DNA of 64,000 bases from Pyrrhosoma nymphula (Eukaryota; Arthropoda; Insecta; Odonata; Coenagrionidae): assembly GCA_963573305.1 (NCBI GenBank), contig OY754331.1, forward strand, positions 13,674,868 to 13,738,867, written 5' to 3'. The position numbers and the translations under genes were made by a program. The notes beneath the pieces were generated by a model. That model was given only the letters and a program-made list of their open reading frames with translations. It did no database searches and had not been told where the DNA came from. Below, piece after piece: positions 20,311-33,293 of this stretch (the stretch's first letter is position 1; every line of letters starts with the position of its first letter).

Positions 20311-21585
20311 TAGTTGATGTAAGGGTAGTGAATTGTCGAAAAAGATGGCGGTTCTATCCAAGTATTCCGTATCCGAGGGTTATTTGGAATACTTAGGGAA
20401 ATAGGTAACGAGAATTTTAAAACTTTTCTAGAAGAATTATGGATGTAACATTTAAGTTTCTCTGTTGGTATTTTAATAATTGATAAAATGGCAGCATAGT
20501 TGCTATAAATAATTTAAAGTTGCTTCTATAACGCAGTCTCTCAAATCTCAGGTTATCATTTGTGCAGTTCTAAAACCTGAACGAATAATAAGTCAAATTG
20601 TGATGTTGGGTTGTGAACGAAAATCGGACTTAGCTGTGCACCTGAGGGAAACATACTTTTTTTCACCATTCTATTCCAGTCTGTAGTTTTATTTTGTTCT
20701 TACCGAGAACACTTGACCTTTTTAACACAAATTTGACGTCATTTATACACTATTCTATATTTATATAATATTTCCTAATGCCATTTCTAGTCTCTTATGG
20801 TTTTCTAAAATTTCCAGAAGAATTACGGAAAGAACATTTAAGTTCCTCTGTTGGTATTTTAGAAAATCTAATAATAAGAATTCTAACTGTGGCACATGCA
20901 AAAAATCCAACATGACTGATGGACATTCATATAAGAGGAAATGGTTTTCTCTTTATGTGATCCTTAAATGCCTTTGAAAACTTTTAGGCATCAGATTCAC
21001 CATCAGAAGATAGTCGGTAAAGAAAATATTTAGTCGGATGGCACGTTGTGCATGATAAAGATTGGGCGATTGCGTGAGAATGTAGGAAGCGTAAGGAGAC
21101 CAAAAATATATAATATAATATAAATTAACTGTTCTAGGATATTTGTCATATGGAACATGTATTCCACACATACATTCAATAGGCTCAGTGGTTTTATAAT
21201 GGAGAACATACTTTATTGAACTGAATACAGTGAAGAAAGAATAGCAAAAACAATTTGATAAATATAAAACAATAATATGCAAGATACGTTATTCCAAAAT
21301 ATATAAAAAGAATATTTAGCGGGAATTCTAAGTTTAACATGTGCAATATCTAACATAACAATAATATCTATCATATATTTATGAATAATTTTATGATTAT
21401 AATGGTTAACAGTATTTTGTGCTGGATATTAAGACATGACACATTCAATTGCAATAACAACAAAGAAATGAAAATTGAACAAAATATTGAAAAGTTGCAA
21501 TTGTAGTCACAGAGATAATTGAGGAACGGAGGTAACAAAAAATAGAGGTATTCACCTTGGCATTACAACTTACAAATACAAGTAT
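20311..21585. other. AT-rich stretch, part possibly LINE 3' UTR
   Basis: No gene recognised. The portion next to 21585 lies downstream of the LINE stop and may be its 3' untranslated region; I could not place the element's 3' end. Confidence 0.45.
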
Positions 21586-22850
21586 TCAAGAAGAGTACAG
21601 TACAACAATAATTACAACAAATAATATGGATTGCATAATAATTGACAGGCATACATACGGAAGCAGGAACAAGGTAATGCATATCCAAGCGGTTTCTAAG
21701 GAGATACAACAATATTTTTCATACATAAATGATAATATTTTAAATTTCAATTGATTTATATTGATAGAGTTAACTACGTTATCAGGAATACTGTTCCATA
21801 TTCTTAGGTCAGAATTTATAGTTTACGAGTGATATACATTTGTCCTACACTTTGGAATTTTAAATCGTCTTCTAGCTCTAACAGGCCTACCCGAATCAGT
21901 CAGGTTTCTAATAATGTAGTCATACAGATATTTCGGGGTTTTAGGTGATAATATTTTATACATGAAAATAGACATTTGGAATATTTTTCTATGCTCCAGT
22001 TTCATCCATTTTAACTTGACATAATATGGAGTTACATGTTCGTAGATATTGGCTTTGAAAATATATCTTACTCCGGCGTTGAACAAAGTTTGTAATTTTT
22101 TATGTGACTCCTTTGTTAACTGCTACATAAATCAGGAATATAAAAGTGAAAAATATTCAATATGAGGAAGCAATAGGTGAGTAACGAGTTTTTGCGCAGC
22201 TCAAATGGAATAAGATGCTTAAATTGTTTCATCTGCGCCAATGTCATATAAACTTTGTTGGAAATGGAAGCAACATGTTCTGTTCAAGCTAGAGTATTAT
22301 TAATATTAACTCCTAAGTTCATAATTGAAGTTGCATAATCGATTTCGGAGCCATTCACTATGATTTTAGGCAGCATATCGTAGTTTAATTTATTCACCAA
22401 TTTTTCTGTGCCAATAAAAATAAATGTTGTCTTGATGGGATTAATTTTCAAGGAGTTGTAATTCGTTCATTTGCATATGCTATTAACATCTTCATTAATC
22501 TTTTCATTGGCGCTATGAATTTGTGATGAATGGCAATCCAGGTAAACTTGCAAATCGTCAGCATAAAATTGAGAGTTCGAATAATTGACCGAAACTGGTA
22601 AATGGCGAATAAATATTGAAAAAAGGAGAAGCCCAAGTATAGAACCCTGAGGCACACCTCATGGCATTGATAGAAAACTGGATAGTTGATCCTCATCTTC
22701 TTTAACTGCTTGGGTTCTCTGAAGTAAATATGACCGAGACCACTGAATTGCTGGTAGAGAGAAACCAAGTTTTTGCATTTTATAAAGTTATAGGCCATGA
22801 TTAACACAGTCAAAAGCTTTGGTAAAATCATTGAGGATTAGGATGGTAAC
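21586..22850 (-). pseudogene. 5'-truncated LINE ORF2 (reverse transcriptase C-terminal half)
   Basis: A minus-strand remnant of a non-LTR retrotransposon ORF2. From about 22840 it reads NDFTKAFDCVNHGL (RT block 3/A), then PQGSILGLLLFSIFI (block B) and FYADDLQVYL with the FYADD catalytic box at about 22568-22554 (block C). Next come INPIKTTFIFIGTEK and MNLGVNINNTLA (blocks D-E), and the C-terminal region including RYIFKANIYEHVTP and NLTDSGRPVRARRR (22086-21823), ending near 21586. Several stops (for instance at 21823-21825) and at least two frameshifts are present. The 5' half of RT and any endonuclease are absent, with truncation near 22850, typical of target-primed insertion. The lineage (I/Jockey/CR1-like) cannot be fixed by eye. 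Confidence 0.85.
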
Positions 22851-24460
22851 TAGCCAATCTCGCAAAAGCCTAGCGTCACGCGATACCCAACTCCCGGGCG
22901 GCATTCCATGTAGAGAATATTAATTGCATTTATTTTAACATGAAATATTTAAGCTAGAGGTATGGTATTTGGTTCTAAATGAGGTTTAATCATCATAAAC
23001 TTTAATTTTTTCAATTATTCTCTCTCTCCATCGATCGATGAACCGAATATTTTGATCTTAACGTGAATTCTTCATGCAAACTTTGAGCTTTTTTTCACTT
23101 TCGTTGCCAATGAATTTAAACATCGTTACCCAGACTTGCCATATGCAGTGCAGAATGTAAATACGACATTAAATATATTATTTACTCTCGCGACGCGTAC
23201 TTTAATGACTTTCAACAACATAATACTTTGAGTCATTGCATGGTTACGTATATAATAGCGCTTCGAATTAGTTTACTAGAAGAGTTAAATCACTTGAGTG
23301 ATAAAGTTTAATCTCATATGAATATTTTAAGCCAATGAGTATTCAATATAATTATCATTAATGAATCAATATAATTTTCGAATTCATATTTTCAAAAATA
23401 TTTATTAATGATCCATGTTTATTTATATATAATACTGCGAATTCCCCACTGCCAGTCACATCCATACTGTGTTCCTCTTCTGTCGGCCGTAAAGTGACAG
23501 CCACAATGTTTTTCACGTAATCCCTCAGCAGATGAAATAAAATTGTTGCCTTCTCTCTTTACTATCTCGTACACCGTATGATAGAGTTCTTTCAATCGAA
23601 GGCACAACTCTATGATAACATTTCTCAATGATAACTCTATGATTGAAAAAGTATCTATGAATATTTTAAGTTCTTTCAAAAGGTAGTGAAATGTTCAACG
23701 CGTCCATTGTCCTTCTGTTTCCACAGTTAGATGTATAATTTGAGTTTACGATAACCTATTTTCACCTTTTCCCATGCAAAAGAATTTCTCACATATGTAT
23801 TGAGTAGGAACACGGTTTTCGAGAGCCTCTGCTATATTTTCGTCATAGGTTACTCGTCCATTTAGGATCTTTGAAGAAATAATCTAGTGTACATGTAACC
23901 GATGGTTTAAGAAATTCCCTGAAAATTACGGACTTATACTAATGTTCTCTTTCGAAAGCATAAATATCAGGGCACTTAATTAAACTCTTTTTCAAAGGCC
24001 TTACTAATATTAAAAAAATAATTTTGGTTTTTACAAATTAATGTAGATATACACTTCCGATAAAGAGAGAGAGGAGTTGAAGAAACGTTAATTAAAATTT
24101 GGCATCTCAAAGGTTCAAAGAGAAAAAGTTCAGAGAAAATATAATGCTTACATTTCATCCTTTTAAAATTAGAGACTTTTCTTCATTCTTTATTTTCCAC
24201 TAGCCGTTAAGATAAGCCGCTATATTTTCATTATTTTTAATACCGCAAGTTAGGCCTTAACATTTTTAATTGTTTTTCTCATGAACATTATTAGAAACTA
24301 CATGGAGTTCCCTCTCCAGAATCTTCGTTACCTCTCTGAACTCTGAAATAGCGCACACCCTCTAGTAAAATTCTTATGCTTATGAATTTGAAAATTATTG
24401 TTACGATAAAGTTTGTTTAAGTTGTATTTAATACATATTCCTGATTTCCTGCAAATACGA
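22851..24460. other. AT-rich stretch without recognised features
   Basis: No gene supported. The longest frame (86 residues, minus, 23679-23419) shows no motif. Confidence 0.5.
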
Positions 24461-25160
24461 TTGCGTGACCTTTGACATTTAACCCTGGCAAATTAGTTCA
24501 TCTGGTGCCTCCACTTAGCGTCAATTTCCGATTCGAAGGCCTTGTCGGCGTGCACCACAAACGGTGGAGAGAAGCCAGGGGCTTGAGAACGTGGGACGTC
24601 CCCCGCCACGACCAACGGCTCACCTCGTCCATGTACCTCCACGACACGTTCCGTCCTTAACAGAATTTGGTGCCGAATTTAGGCCACTCGGGTGGGGGAG
24701 GGAGAAGACCAGCCCTTGGGGGACTAGCGTAAGGGAAAGCCGATGAGGGACCACGGGGGAGGAGGGGGAAGGAGGCGAGCGCACCCTTATTAGGGAAAAG
24801 GAGGTTGCTTGGGAGGACGAATAGGAGATGAGTTGGCTGCTCAGTGGAGGAAGGAATGGAGTGGAGCAGCGACAGTGCTGAGCGAAAATGAAAAGGACAT
24901 AAGAAGGAAAAAAAGAAAGCCTGCAGATCTTCGAGGATGGCCATAAATAAGAAGGGATAAAAATCTGATCTCAGGGAATGGAGATCGGCACTCATAAATT
25001 GGGAAGGGGTGCACTTGCGGGTCACCGAGGTGGAAGGGAAGTCGGCATGGGAGGAGAGCGAGGTTCACGCGCACGATGGAAGCCTATGGGGGTGTGGACT
25101 GGGTGGGGTGTGGATAACTCGAGGGAGAATGGCTCTTCAGAAAAATAAAAATGATCAACT
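24460..25160. other. Purine/G-rich island
   Basis: A GC-richer 0.7 kb with + strand G+A dominance (GTGGGGGAGGGAGAAGACC near 24692, GGGGGAGGAGGGGGAAGGAGG near 24757). It is the opposite strand bias to most other islands in the window. The 122-residue minus-strand frame is Phe/Leu/Pro/Ser low complexity and is not called. Confidence 0.6.
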
Positions 25161-25566
25161 CTTTCGAATCAGCGGAGTGTACCGTTTCAAATTAATTTTT
25201 TTCTTCGGGAACGTGGAACGGTAAAGTAAATCGTGTGTAAGTACAACTGGGTTGAAATACAGCTTAATTGCTCCCCCGGAATCCCCGGAATTGAGAAATC
25301 CTAAGGAATGGCCGCATTGCTGGAGAACCTATTGCGTTTCTTTCTGGTCTCCCTAAACGATCTTTTTCATGTAATGATACTCCTCAATCTTTATCCCAAA
25401 TAATGCCTCAAAAAATATCATTAAGTGCTTGATAACTCTAGATCTAAATAGACCACGCGTTTTATTGCTGTATATTTTGATGGTTTCAGGCGTTACTTTG
25501 TGGAACTTGGAATTCATCTTGAAAAACTTTAAACTTTGTATTTCCACATGAAATTTATTTAGCTAC

Positions 25567-25600
25567 GACCATGGTTTCGACGTCAGGGCGTCATCATCAG
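25567..25600 (-). ncRNA. Hammerhead ribozyme core, mirror copy
   Basis: Exact reverse-complement copy of the 25621-25654 motif in the other arm of the fold-back, with all core positions kept (CTGATGA, GAAA, stem II GACG/CGTC, CCATGG). Confidence 0.7.
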
Positions 25601-25620
25601 GTCTGACGATGACGTCAGAC

Positions 25621-25654
25621 CTGATGATGACGCCCTGACGTCGAAACCATGGTC
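25621..25654 (+). ncRNA. Hammerhead ribozyme core, minimal type I-like
   Basis: CTGATGA (25621-25627), T, stem II GACG/CGTC with a 6-nt loop, GAAA (25643-25646), palindromic stem III CCATGG, then TC; cleavage would follow C25654. All conserved core bases are present. Short, self-complementary stem III is known for PLE-type hammerheads, which act as dimers. Stem I pairing beyond two base pairs is not clear, so activity is uncertain. Confidence 0.7.
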
Positions 25655-25703
25655 GTAGCTAAATAAATTTCATGTGGAAATACAAAGTTTAAAGTTTTTC
25701 AAG

Positions 25704-27761
25704 CTGTATATTTAATTGAGATTACACTGCTTGGAGTTTTCATAAATACCCTAAATAAGTCCATGCCATAGTTTGAATGGCTAAGGTAGCATTCATAATT
25801 GTTGGGCTTATACGAGTTCAGTATTTCTACTACCAGAATAATGGTGACACGTTTCGTGTATGAAAAAAATAGGTTAAATATAATATTATAGCTTTATTGA
25901 AAAATATTTGAAGTTATTTCTGCATGAACAAAATTTGCTCACTTTAAATGCTATACGTTTGATTCTCTCAAGCAATTTGACTTAAAAGGTTGGCCCAGAC
26001 TGAATATTGTGCCAAGCTTTACTTTAATCCGATTGATTGTTTTCGGTTAATTCTTTATTGAAGTTATATCTACCTTGTTGTATCACACACTCATCCATTA
26101 TAGCGTACAGCTAAGCATTCAATGAGAATTCGATTAGTTAATACAAAATTCAACGAAACAGCATGCAAGAGATTATCCGAGAACTTAGATGCATAGATGA
26201 GAAAGAGTAATTTATAAAATAGTTACGAAAAAATAAATAAATCCCAAATACATATTTAACTTTAAGATCACTACGAAATGGGTTGACCTCGCGAGAGTAT
26301 TCTGCTCAGGACATAATCCGACAACTATTTTTTCTTTCGAGGTTGACCATGCCATCGGAAACTTGTTGAGAAGGCATCGGCTCCCATCCCTCCCGCTCCC
26401 ATTGCGAAACACAGTTTTCCAGCGCGCCGGACACCACAGAGGTTCAAAGTTACCAAAGCCCTGATGCGATGCGTCTCTAGTCCATGTCTTCATTCCTGTT
26501 GTTTGTTCGAATAGCGCTGCATAGAGAGTGACCTTAGCCTTTGAGGTTTACCTTAGGAAGTCCTAAATGTCGCGAGTCCTTTAGAGTTAAATAGTTTACT
26601 ACATGCTACAACATGTGACTTCATCAAACGGATTTTTAAAAACAATGCTTAACATTTGCATTTTGTTCATAGTATCAGCCTCGTATTTTGGATTGCCAAG
26701 CGCTATCGCTATATTCGTTTGTTGCAACTTTTGGCAACGAAATAACAAAGAAAAACGGCCCATGTAAATATAATTTTAAGTTTATATTTTTATTTTTTCA
26801 TCCATAAAAATTAAACGAAAAAAGTTGAATGGTGGCTTAGTTCCATTTTAAATTTACATATTTAGAAAGGGTGTTGCCTTTTTAAATCATAATCGCCCGT
26901 TGTCTCGTTCATTTAGAATGAAGTATTATCCAATTATGAATTTCGCTTAATCCTGATTCGAGAAATTCTTTGAAGAATAGCTATGGAGTGAGATAATGTA
27001 ACTGAAGGGTACAGAGAAAAATATGAGTGGAGGTATATAGGTTAAATGAAGAGCTGAAATAAAAGCAATACCAGTAAAATACAAACATTAAGTTGGGTAA
27101 ACATTTTTCTGCACTACTCCATGACTATAATAGACAACCATTACTTCTGAATCCATTGTTGACAAATAACGAGGAGTCACTGGGATTTTACCTCAAAATC
27201 CCAGATAAAATCCACCCTTGTTTCTCAATGCCATGGATATGACGTAGGAGCAGTGCCACACAGCTGTTCCCAAGTGGAAATCATAATTCGAGCATAGGCC
27301 TGCGAATCCGTATCCGCTCTACTTCAAGAGGAATTGGTGGCGCTTGAGCTGAGACAGTGGATCCTCAGATATGATAGTAATATGGAGTAAGAGAGCGTCA
27401 TCTCCTGGTTAACTCCATCGAAAATTTAGCTCAAATGAGATCACTTCTATGGAACGCCATGCTATCTCTTCTTTCCATCTTGGATTTAAACACCGTTTTA
27501 ATACCTGCAACTAAAAGAAGACCAAAATAAAGAATCCCCACCCACCATTCATGGGGTACAATTGTTTTTCTTCCTCGATGCCGGTATTGCACTATTCATA
27601 TAGTAAAAAAATACTGATAGTTATAATTTATTCCAAATAAATACACTACAATGAAGAAAGATTTGCCATAGGATTTCAATAAAATAATTACAGACAACCC
27701 TTAGAAACAGTAGTTCTAACAAAAAGGGAGGAATCAGGCGAGATGTTGTGGAATATGAACA
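25704..27761. other. AT-rich stretch without recognised features
   Basis: No gene or repeat family recognised. A short GC-normal patch at 26280-26510 has a 93-residue minus frame without motif. Confidence 0.5.
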
Positions 27762-27808
27762 TAATAAGAACTAAGATATTAAACTTTTCCACAGATAAAG
27801 TTTTAATC

Positions 27809-27841
27809 GACCCGGGTTTCGACGCACTGCATCATCATCAG
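27809..27841 (-). ncRNA. Hammerhead ribozyme core (left arm)
   Basis: On minus: CTGATGA (27841-27835), T, stem II GATGC/GCGTC with loop AGT, GAAA, palindromic CCCGGG stem III, TC. The substitutions between the two arms fall in stem II and still pair (G-U for A-U or G-C), which fits structural constraint. Confidence 0.7.
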
Positions 27842-27885
27842 CTCCATGCACACACTTGATGATGCACACACCTTATAGCACACAC

Positions 27886-27918
27886 CTGATGATGATGCAG
27901 TGTATCGAAACCCAGGTC
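27886..27918 (+). ncRNA. Hammerhead ribozyme core (right arm)
   Basis: CTGATGA, T, stem II GATGC/GTATC (one G-U pair) with loop AGT, GAAA (27907-27910), CCCAGG, TC. All core positions conserved; stem III is no longer a perfect palindrome. Confidence 0.68.
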
Positions 27919-27965
27919 GATTGAAACTTTATCTGTGGAAAATTGTAATATCTTAGTTCTTATTA

Positions 27966-29540
27966 TACAGTAGTTCTGTTTTGTGGATGAAGAATGTAGT
28001 ATATTATGATATGTAAATAATTATCAAAGCCTTTGATTTGTTCCGGTGCATTTGGTATATATTTACTTAATTCTGAAATGTATAGATAAAAAATAAAGTG
28101 AAAAAGGAAATAGGTAGTGAATTAGCTCAGAAAGTGTATGAAGTTTTCAGTTTATAATATTTCTTAATAGATATTTTACATGTATAATTCTATTTTCATA
28201 GTTATAGTTCATGGCAAATATTTTCATTTATTTTTGGCACGCAAATCATGTGCTTACTGAGTTTCTTACAACTATGTTTCAATTGATATAATACATTTCC
28301 AGTCATTATTTAACTTACGAGACATATGGTGGCAATAAGTAAAATATTTTAGGTCCCAAAGTTTTATAACTTTTTGGAATTAATTCGTTGTTGGCCTAGG
28401 TACTTATTAAAGTTTCATATCATGATTAGTTTGCAATATATACATAGGTATATATTAGCTTTGGTGCATACAATTCCACATTTAAAGGTTTCAAGAACTA
28501 TTTTAATTAAAGTAAATGGCTATAAGTACATAATTTAAAAAGGATTGCCTTCACTCTTTATCCACTTCTCTGGTTTTCACGCATACCTTAGATCTTCTCC
28601 TCATGATGCTGGGATTTTACGTAATCCCTTTGCCAAAGGCCTGCATTAAATCCAGCAGCTCTTTTTTTGCCACTTCTTCTGCTCATATAAAATTATTCTT
28701 TCTTCCACGACTTCCTTAGATTTGGCAAACATGAGTTTTCCTTCATTATTATGAAGCATCTACAGTCATATCTTTCCCAAAAATGGTTGATCTCATACTT
28801 AAAGCGTTATATTATTTTTTTCGTATGTTAGTTTTATACAGCATATTTGCTTTCTTTATTGCTCTCCTAATGCATCTTTCAAATTTTCACTACGATTAAA
28901 GCTGCTAAAACAATCCTGTTATTAATTCCGTCCTTTTATTTAAAAATTCATAGAATTACCATTTTAGAAATTTAACACATGGTCATAAATTAAAAGAAAT
29001 TTAGGAAATAGCTTTTGTGCTTGATAAAATAATCGTTGCATTAGGTCTGAGAGTCCTTAGTCTATAACAATGCATTTATTCTATAGGTAGTTTTTCATGC
29101 ATGTCTGTACACATGTTCACCCAATAAAGTGATCATTACCCAAGAAACGATCAAGATAACATTGGAAAAAGTGTGTTCATAGATTGCTTGAGGCTTTTAC
29201 CCAACTCTTAAAAGTTCATCAATCACAATATTGACTCAATTGACCTAAAACATTTCGTTTACGCATGTGTGATGTTTCTTTTCACCTAATGTTTTTGTTG
29301 TATGATTACTTGAAAAGATACATGTTAAGCCAAATATTAATGGGAGACAAACTCTTTTTTTCGGATTTTAGTTCGTAGGTGGATGACTTGACGAGAAAAC
29401 TTCGCATTTTCGCTTCCATAGAATAGAATGAGGTGGAGTGAACGCACATTTAAAGGCGCAAATATTCCGTTTCCGTGAGATACAAGAATGAACCGCGAGA
29501 AAACTGAGAGATTCCGTCCACTTTCGGAAAATCATCAAGA
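27966..29540. other. AT-rich stretch without recognised features
   Basis: No gene, RNA or repeat supported across about 1.6 kb. Confidence 0.5.
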
Positions 29541-29639
29541 ATTGGTTTTATTTGGTCGGCTGGAGGATTTCTCTATTTGAATTTCATATCAATTTTACAA
29601 CTCCTTCTTTTAAGATTTTTTTCTGCGCTCACTCACAAG

Positions 29640-30260
29640 GAATTCTGCCTCCACTCCCCCTGCTTCTTTTCACGTCCGAACGGCTTTCGACTCAATATAT
29701 AAAGATATGTATGTGTATGCGTTCCCGGGAAATTTTTATTTATGCGGTTTCGTGTTTCCGCCCGAGTGTCTTCAAGGATCCCAATCCATCCATTCTTCTT
29801 CCGAGACACCAATCCTTATCTCCCATTCCGCCATTTCTTCGCACCCACGTGCGCGAACGCCATTCACAGCCGTCTCCGCCAGATCCCCCTCCTCCCCCCC
29901 TCTCCTCTTTGCTTCCGCTGCTACAGGAGTGAAACCGCTCCTAACCCCGTATCCTTCGATGAATCCTCCCTATTTCTCCGCAAGACCCTCCCTCACCCCT
30001 ACGGACAAAAAACCAGGCTCCACATACGCTCACCCTCTTTCTTCCAGCTCCCTACACGCACTGCCAAACCCTTTCTATACCTTTACAATAATTTTGGCGC
30101 ACATTTCATCTCTCCTCACCCGTTATTCTTATTCCTTCGACCTCCTCGTGGATCTCTCGCTTGTCTTCACCTCGAACTTCCCACAACAACATCTTCCCTT
30201 CTTCTCCCAACTCCCCCAATGCCTCCTCCTCCCTCCTGTTCCCTTCTTGGTGATAGAAAC
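29640..30260. other. Pyrimidine-rich island
   Basis: About 620 bp of C+T-rich + strand sequence with two overlapping frames of 197 and 212 residues in different phases. Both are Pro/Ser/Leu/Thr-rich. Two long overlapping frames at once point to stop-codon depletion by composition, not coding. Confidence 0.65.
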
Positions 30261-30264
30261 GGCT

Positions 30265-30980
30265 CCCCTACTTTTACATCTACATCTACAAATTACCTAG
30301 CAAGACACCTCAAGAGTGTGTGGCAGGGAGTGAGTAGTCACCAACATGCATCACATTATACCCTATTAATGATAGTGTAACTACGACTATTGATGCATTA
30401 TCATAATCCGCTAATGATTATCAGGAGGTGAAGTCTCACAAGCATGAAAGCTACCAATGTTAAAAGGATCGTTACTATTCCTGTATTTTACAACTATATA
30501 GATAAACAGAGATGAAAATGTAATACTGAAAATATGCACGGCGTGCTGTGAGTACTAGGTAGTAGATAAGGGTATAAGTATTGGGGTGTAAATTAACTAG
30601 CTAGCTACATTACCTATTAAAATCCTAGTTAAAAATCTCATTGGAAGCTGTTAAGGTATCTCGTCGTTCGCGAGAAAAATGACATTTAAAATCTGTCTGT
30701 TCTGCAGTCTAGTTCCCTAATTTTACTTTTATGATATGATCGTAGTATGTCGGATTTCGTAAAGTGTTATTAACGTCATCAATAAACAAATCGGTTTGTA
30801 ACCTACATAATAGATTTAGTTTAAATTTTAATCCACGCAACAGTCTGAAAGCAATTCCCATCCCAGAAGCTGTAAAAGGTCATTAACGTTAACGAGAATA
30901 TCATTACGACATTTAACGTATCTTGCCGATCTTTGCTGTATGCGTTCTAACTCGGTTTTTTACTTCACATTCTTAACTTA
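30265..30980 (+). repeat. Degenerate arthropod interspersed repeat headed by TCTACATCTACATCTAC
   Basis: The head (TCTACATCTACATCTACA at about 30278) is followed by CACCTCAAGAGTGTGTGGCAG. I know this combination as the start of a repeat common in insect and other arthropod genomes. Further downstream, TTCTGCAGTCTAGTTCCCTAATTTTA and a ...GATCTTTGCTGTATGCGTTC stretch also fit that family. Its class (SINE, LINE-derived or DNA-element-derived) is unknown to me, and the 3' limit is approximate. Confidence 0.45.
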
Positions 30981-33195
30981 CTTTAACTTACGTCTTACCC
31001 TCACGAGGATAAACTTTAAACTCGTCCCTCTGCACGCAACATACTAGTCTTATGATTCCTCAGCGGAGCATTTCTTTCTCCTCAGGCCACGGTTTCTTTG
31101 CCACGAGGTTTCTCCTATTTGTGTTTTATTCGACTTCCATAATCGCTCTTCGATAATAATTGTGCATTTGAAAATATATCGGAAGCTTTCTGCAATTCAG
31201 CAGTCACTTGAAAACAAAAGTGGTTAGGGCAATGAAGGGATCAGTTACGACGTAAAATAAAGGATTTAATGCGGCAAGTAAATACTGAAAGATGTCAAAT
31301 GAACGAATACGAATTAGAGGTTCAATGGACTAGAAGACAGAAGTGGAGCGGGAAGTTACAGCAAAAACCGATTTTCGGGTGGATGGCTAAGGACGATCGC
31401 AAAAGATGCGATTGATCGAATATTGCATTGCAAAACGTATTGCATGATGCCAAATACCTCCGGTTGTTACATATTGCGATATAATCCTACATTAAATATG
31501 GTAATTACTTAAGAAATCACATTTGGAATGCTAAAGAGCAATGTATTATCTTCAATAGTAAACAAATAAGAATATATATATAGTTGCTTCGTCACTCGTT
31601 TGTACAACTCTATTGCTTGAACCAGTGCACGAAAAAATTTAAACCCAAATATTGAGCGCGATATGTACGCAATGGCACCTTTGGAATGAGTTCCATGAAT
31701 TCGCAAGTTTAGAACTCATGCTTTTTTTAGATTATCACTTCATAAAAAGGCTCACGACTCAAGTAATATGCGTAGTGTAAATTAAAAACTTCATTTTATC
31801 TTCACTGTTGATTCACTGATTCGGGCCAGCCAACTTTAACTCCCAACTCCACATATCCAACCCTCCTTCAGTCCCTCATCCCGCAGGATCGAAGTGAACA
31901 CGCACGAAGGTTCAACGAATACATAAATTCGCTAGGGATTTAAAGACTCCGTCCGCTACTGAATTCAATTTTCTCGCATCCTCCAGTTCCTCACCTACAT
32001 ACACAAAACACATATGTATCCTCTATGGAATCTTAACGTTAGATTAGTGTTTCCCCGTGGGTGATCATGCATAATGGCCATGAGAGTGAAATTTTATGTC
32101 TCCATGAAAACATCTGTCTGTGTGATGCCAACAACCATCATCCATTCCATCCATCTAATGGGAATATTTATTTTCAGCTTTGAGTTATTTAATTATTTTT
32201 AAATAAAGGAGTAAATATCAGGCATTAGAATTTTTAATTTTTAAAATTAGAGTTATCGCATACTTTTCGGTGTGAAAGCGGATCGTAACGTTCTTTTAAG
32301 TGCGCTACTCAGTCTTGTTATCGTACAAAGTTACGAAGTAGTAGTACGCATAGAGTTGTAGTAATGTGTTATATATAACAGGGGATGTATGAAAATTACT
32401 ACAATAAAGTTGAAATACTGAATACACCCAAGGATCGCAGATCTTCTGACTTTTGTTTTTGGTTAACGGTGACAAAAATTATTCCGTAAGTAATTACCTT
32501 CGGTGATTTGGAAATGCTATTCTACCCCAATGTGCGATTTTAAGCGTGAAAATCTTTTTTTTTCGTCGTTACTTAAACTTATTCTAATTTAGATATCATT
32601 GCCTGGCAATTTCTACTTAAAGCCCCGAAAGCAATTTCTACTGAAATAAGTGATTCACTTTACTAGCACAAATATACTAGGATGTGAATTTACTTTATAA
32701 AAATATTTAATGTGATACTGAAAAGTACGTATTTATGACCATTGCCTTGAAAATTTCTAAATTTGGTGATAAAAGACACATTAGGAAACCGGGTATTGAT
32801 ATTAAATTATCATTTTATGGTATCCTTGTCAGTAATATATGAAAGATGATTTATTCACTTTTCTCTTCTCTTTAAAAACATCTGTGAACATTTTCTGCTG
32901 AATTCTCAACTTCGTGTGGCATTTAAAATGTAATCTTAGAGCTAAAATCTTATAAATAGCAAGATTTATTCACAAGAATATGATTTCCAGGGATTATTTT
33001 GAGGATGATGGGTATTGTATTTCCTTTTGGCTACGTTTTATGGCAGAGTTTGGGCACACTGGGATAATTTTATAAGATTTGGATAGTAAAAAATGTAAAG
33101 GAAATTTGTCCTCCACCCGATATTCATAACTCTTGGTTGAACCTCCGCGGGTCATTACAGTTATATGTTTGTTGTTTTGGTGTGTCCCGCGTACT
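30981..33195. other. AT-rich stretch without recognised features
   Basis: No gene supported; the longest frame is 65 residues. Confidence 0.5.
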
Positions 33196-33293
33196 TATTC
33201 AGGTGCGTTTTTACTCGTCGTTTCGTAGCCGTTGCTGGTCACTTAACTTAAGGGAATGAGGCATACGTCGAGTTTGGGGGTTTATACCATGGT

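Larger units (their letters stand above)
25518..25703. repeat. Perfect 91-bp fold-back with a 4-nt centre
   Basis: Arms 25518-25608 and 25613-25703 are exact reverse complements as far as I can read, separated by ATGA. Each arm carries a hammerhead core pointing outwards from the centre. The arms continue outward with AAATAAATTTCATGTGG and a block ending in GTTTTTCAAG. By arrangement this is a head-to-head pair of PLE terminal repeats (inference). Confidence 0.9.
27762..27965. repeat. 80-bp fold-back with hammerhead cores
   Basis: Arms 27762-27841 and 27886-27965 are about 92% identical as reverse complements, separated by 44 bp. Each arm contains a full hammerhead core on its outward-facing strand. 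The family differs from the 25.5-kb fold-back, but the organisation is the same. Confidence 0.88.

Noticed and set aside
29742..30380. 212-residue and 197-residue + strand frames
   Set aside because: Two overlapping phases are open over the same CT-rich sequence, which is a compositional artefact.
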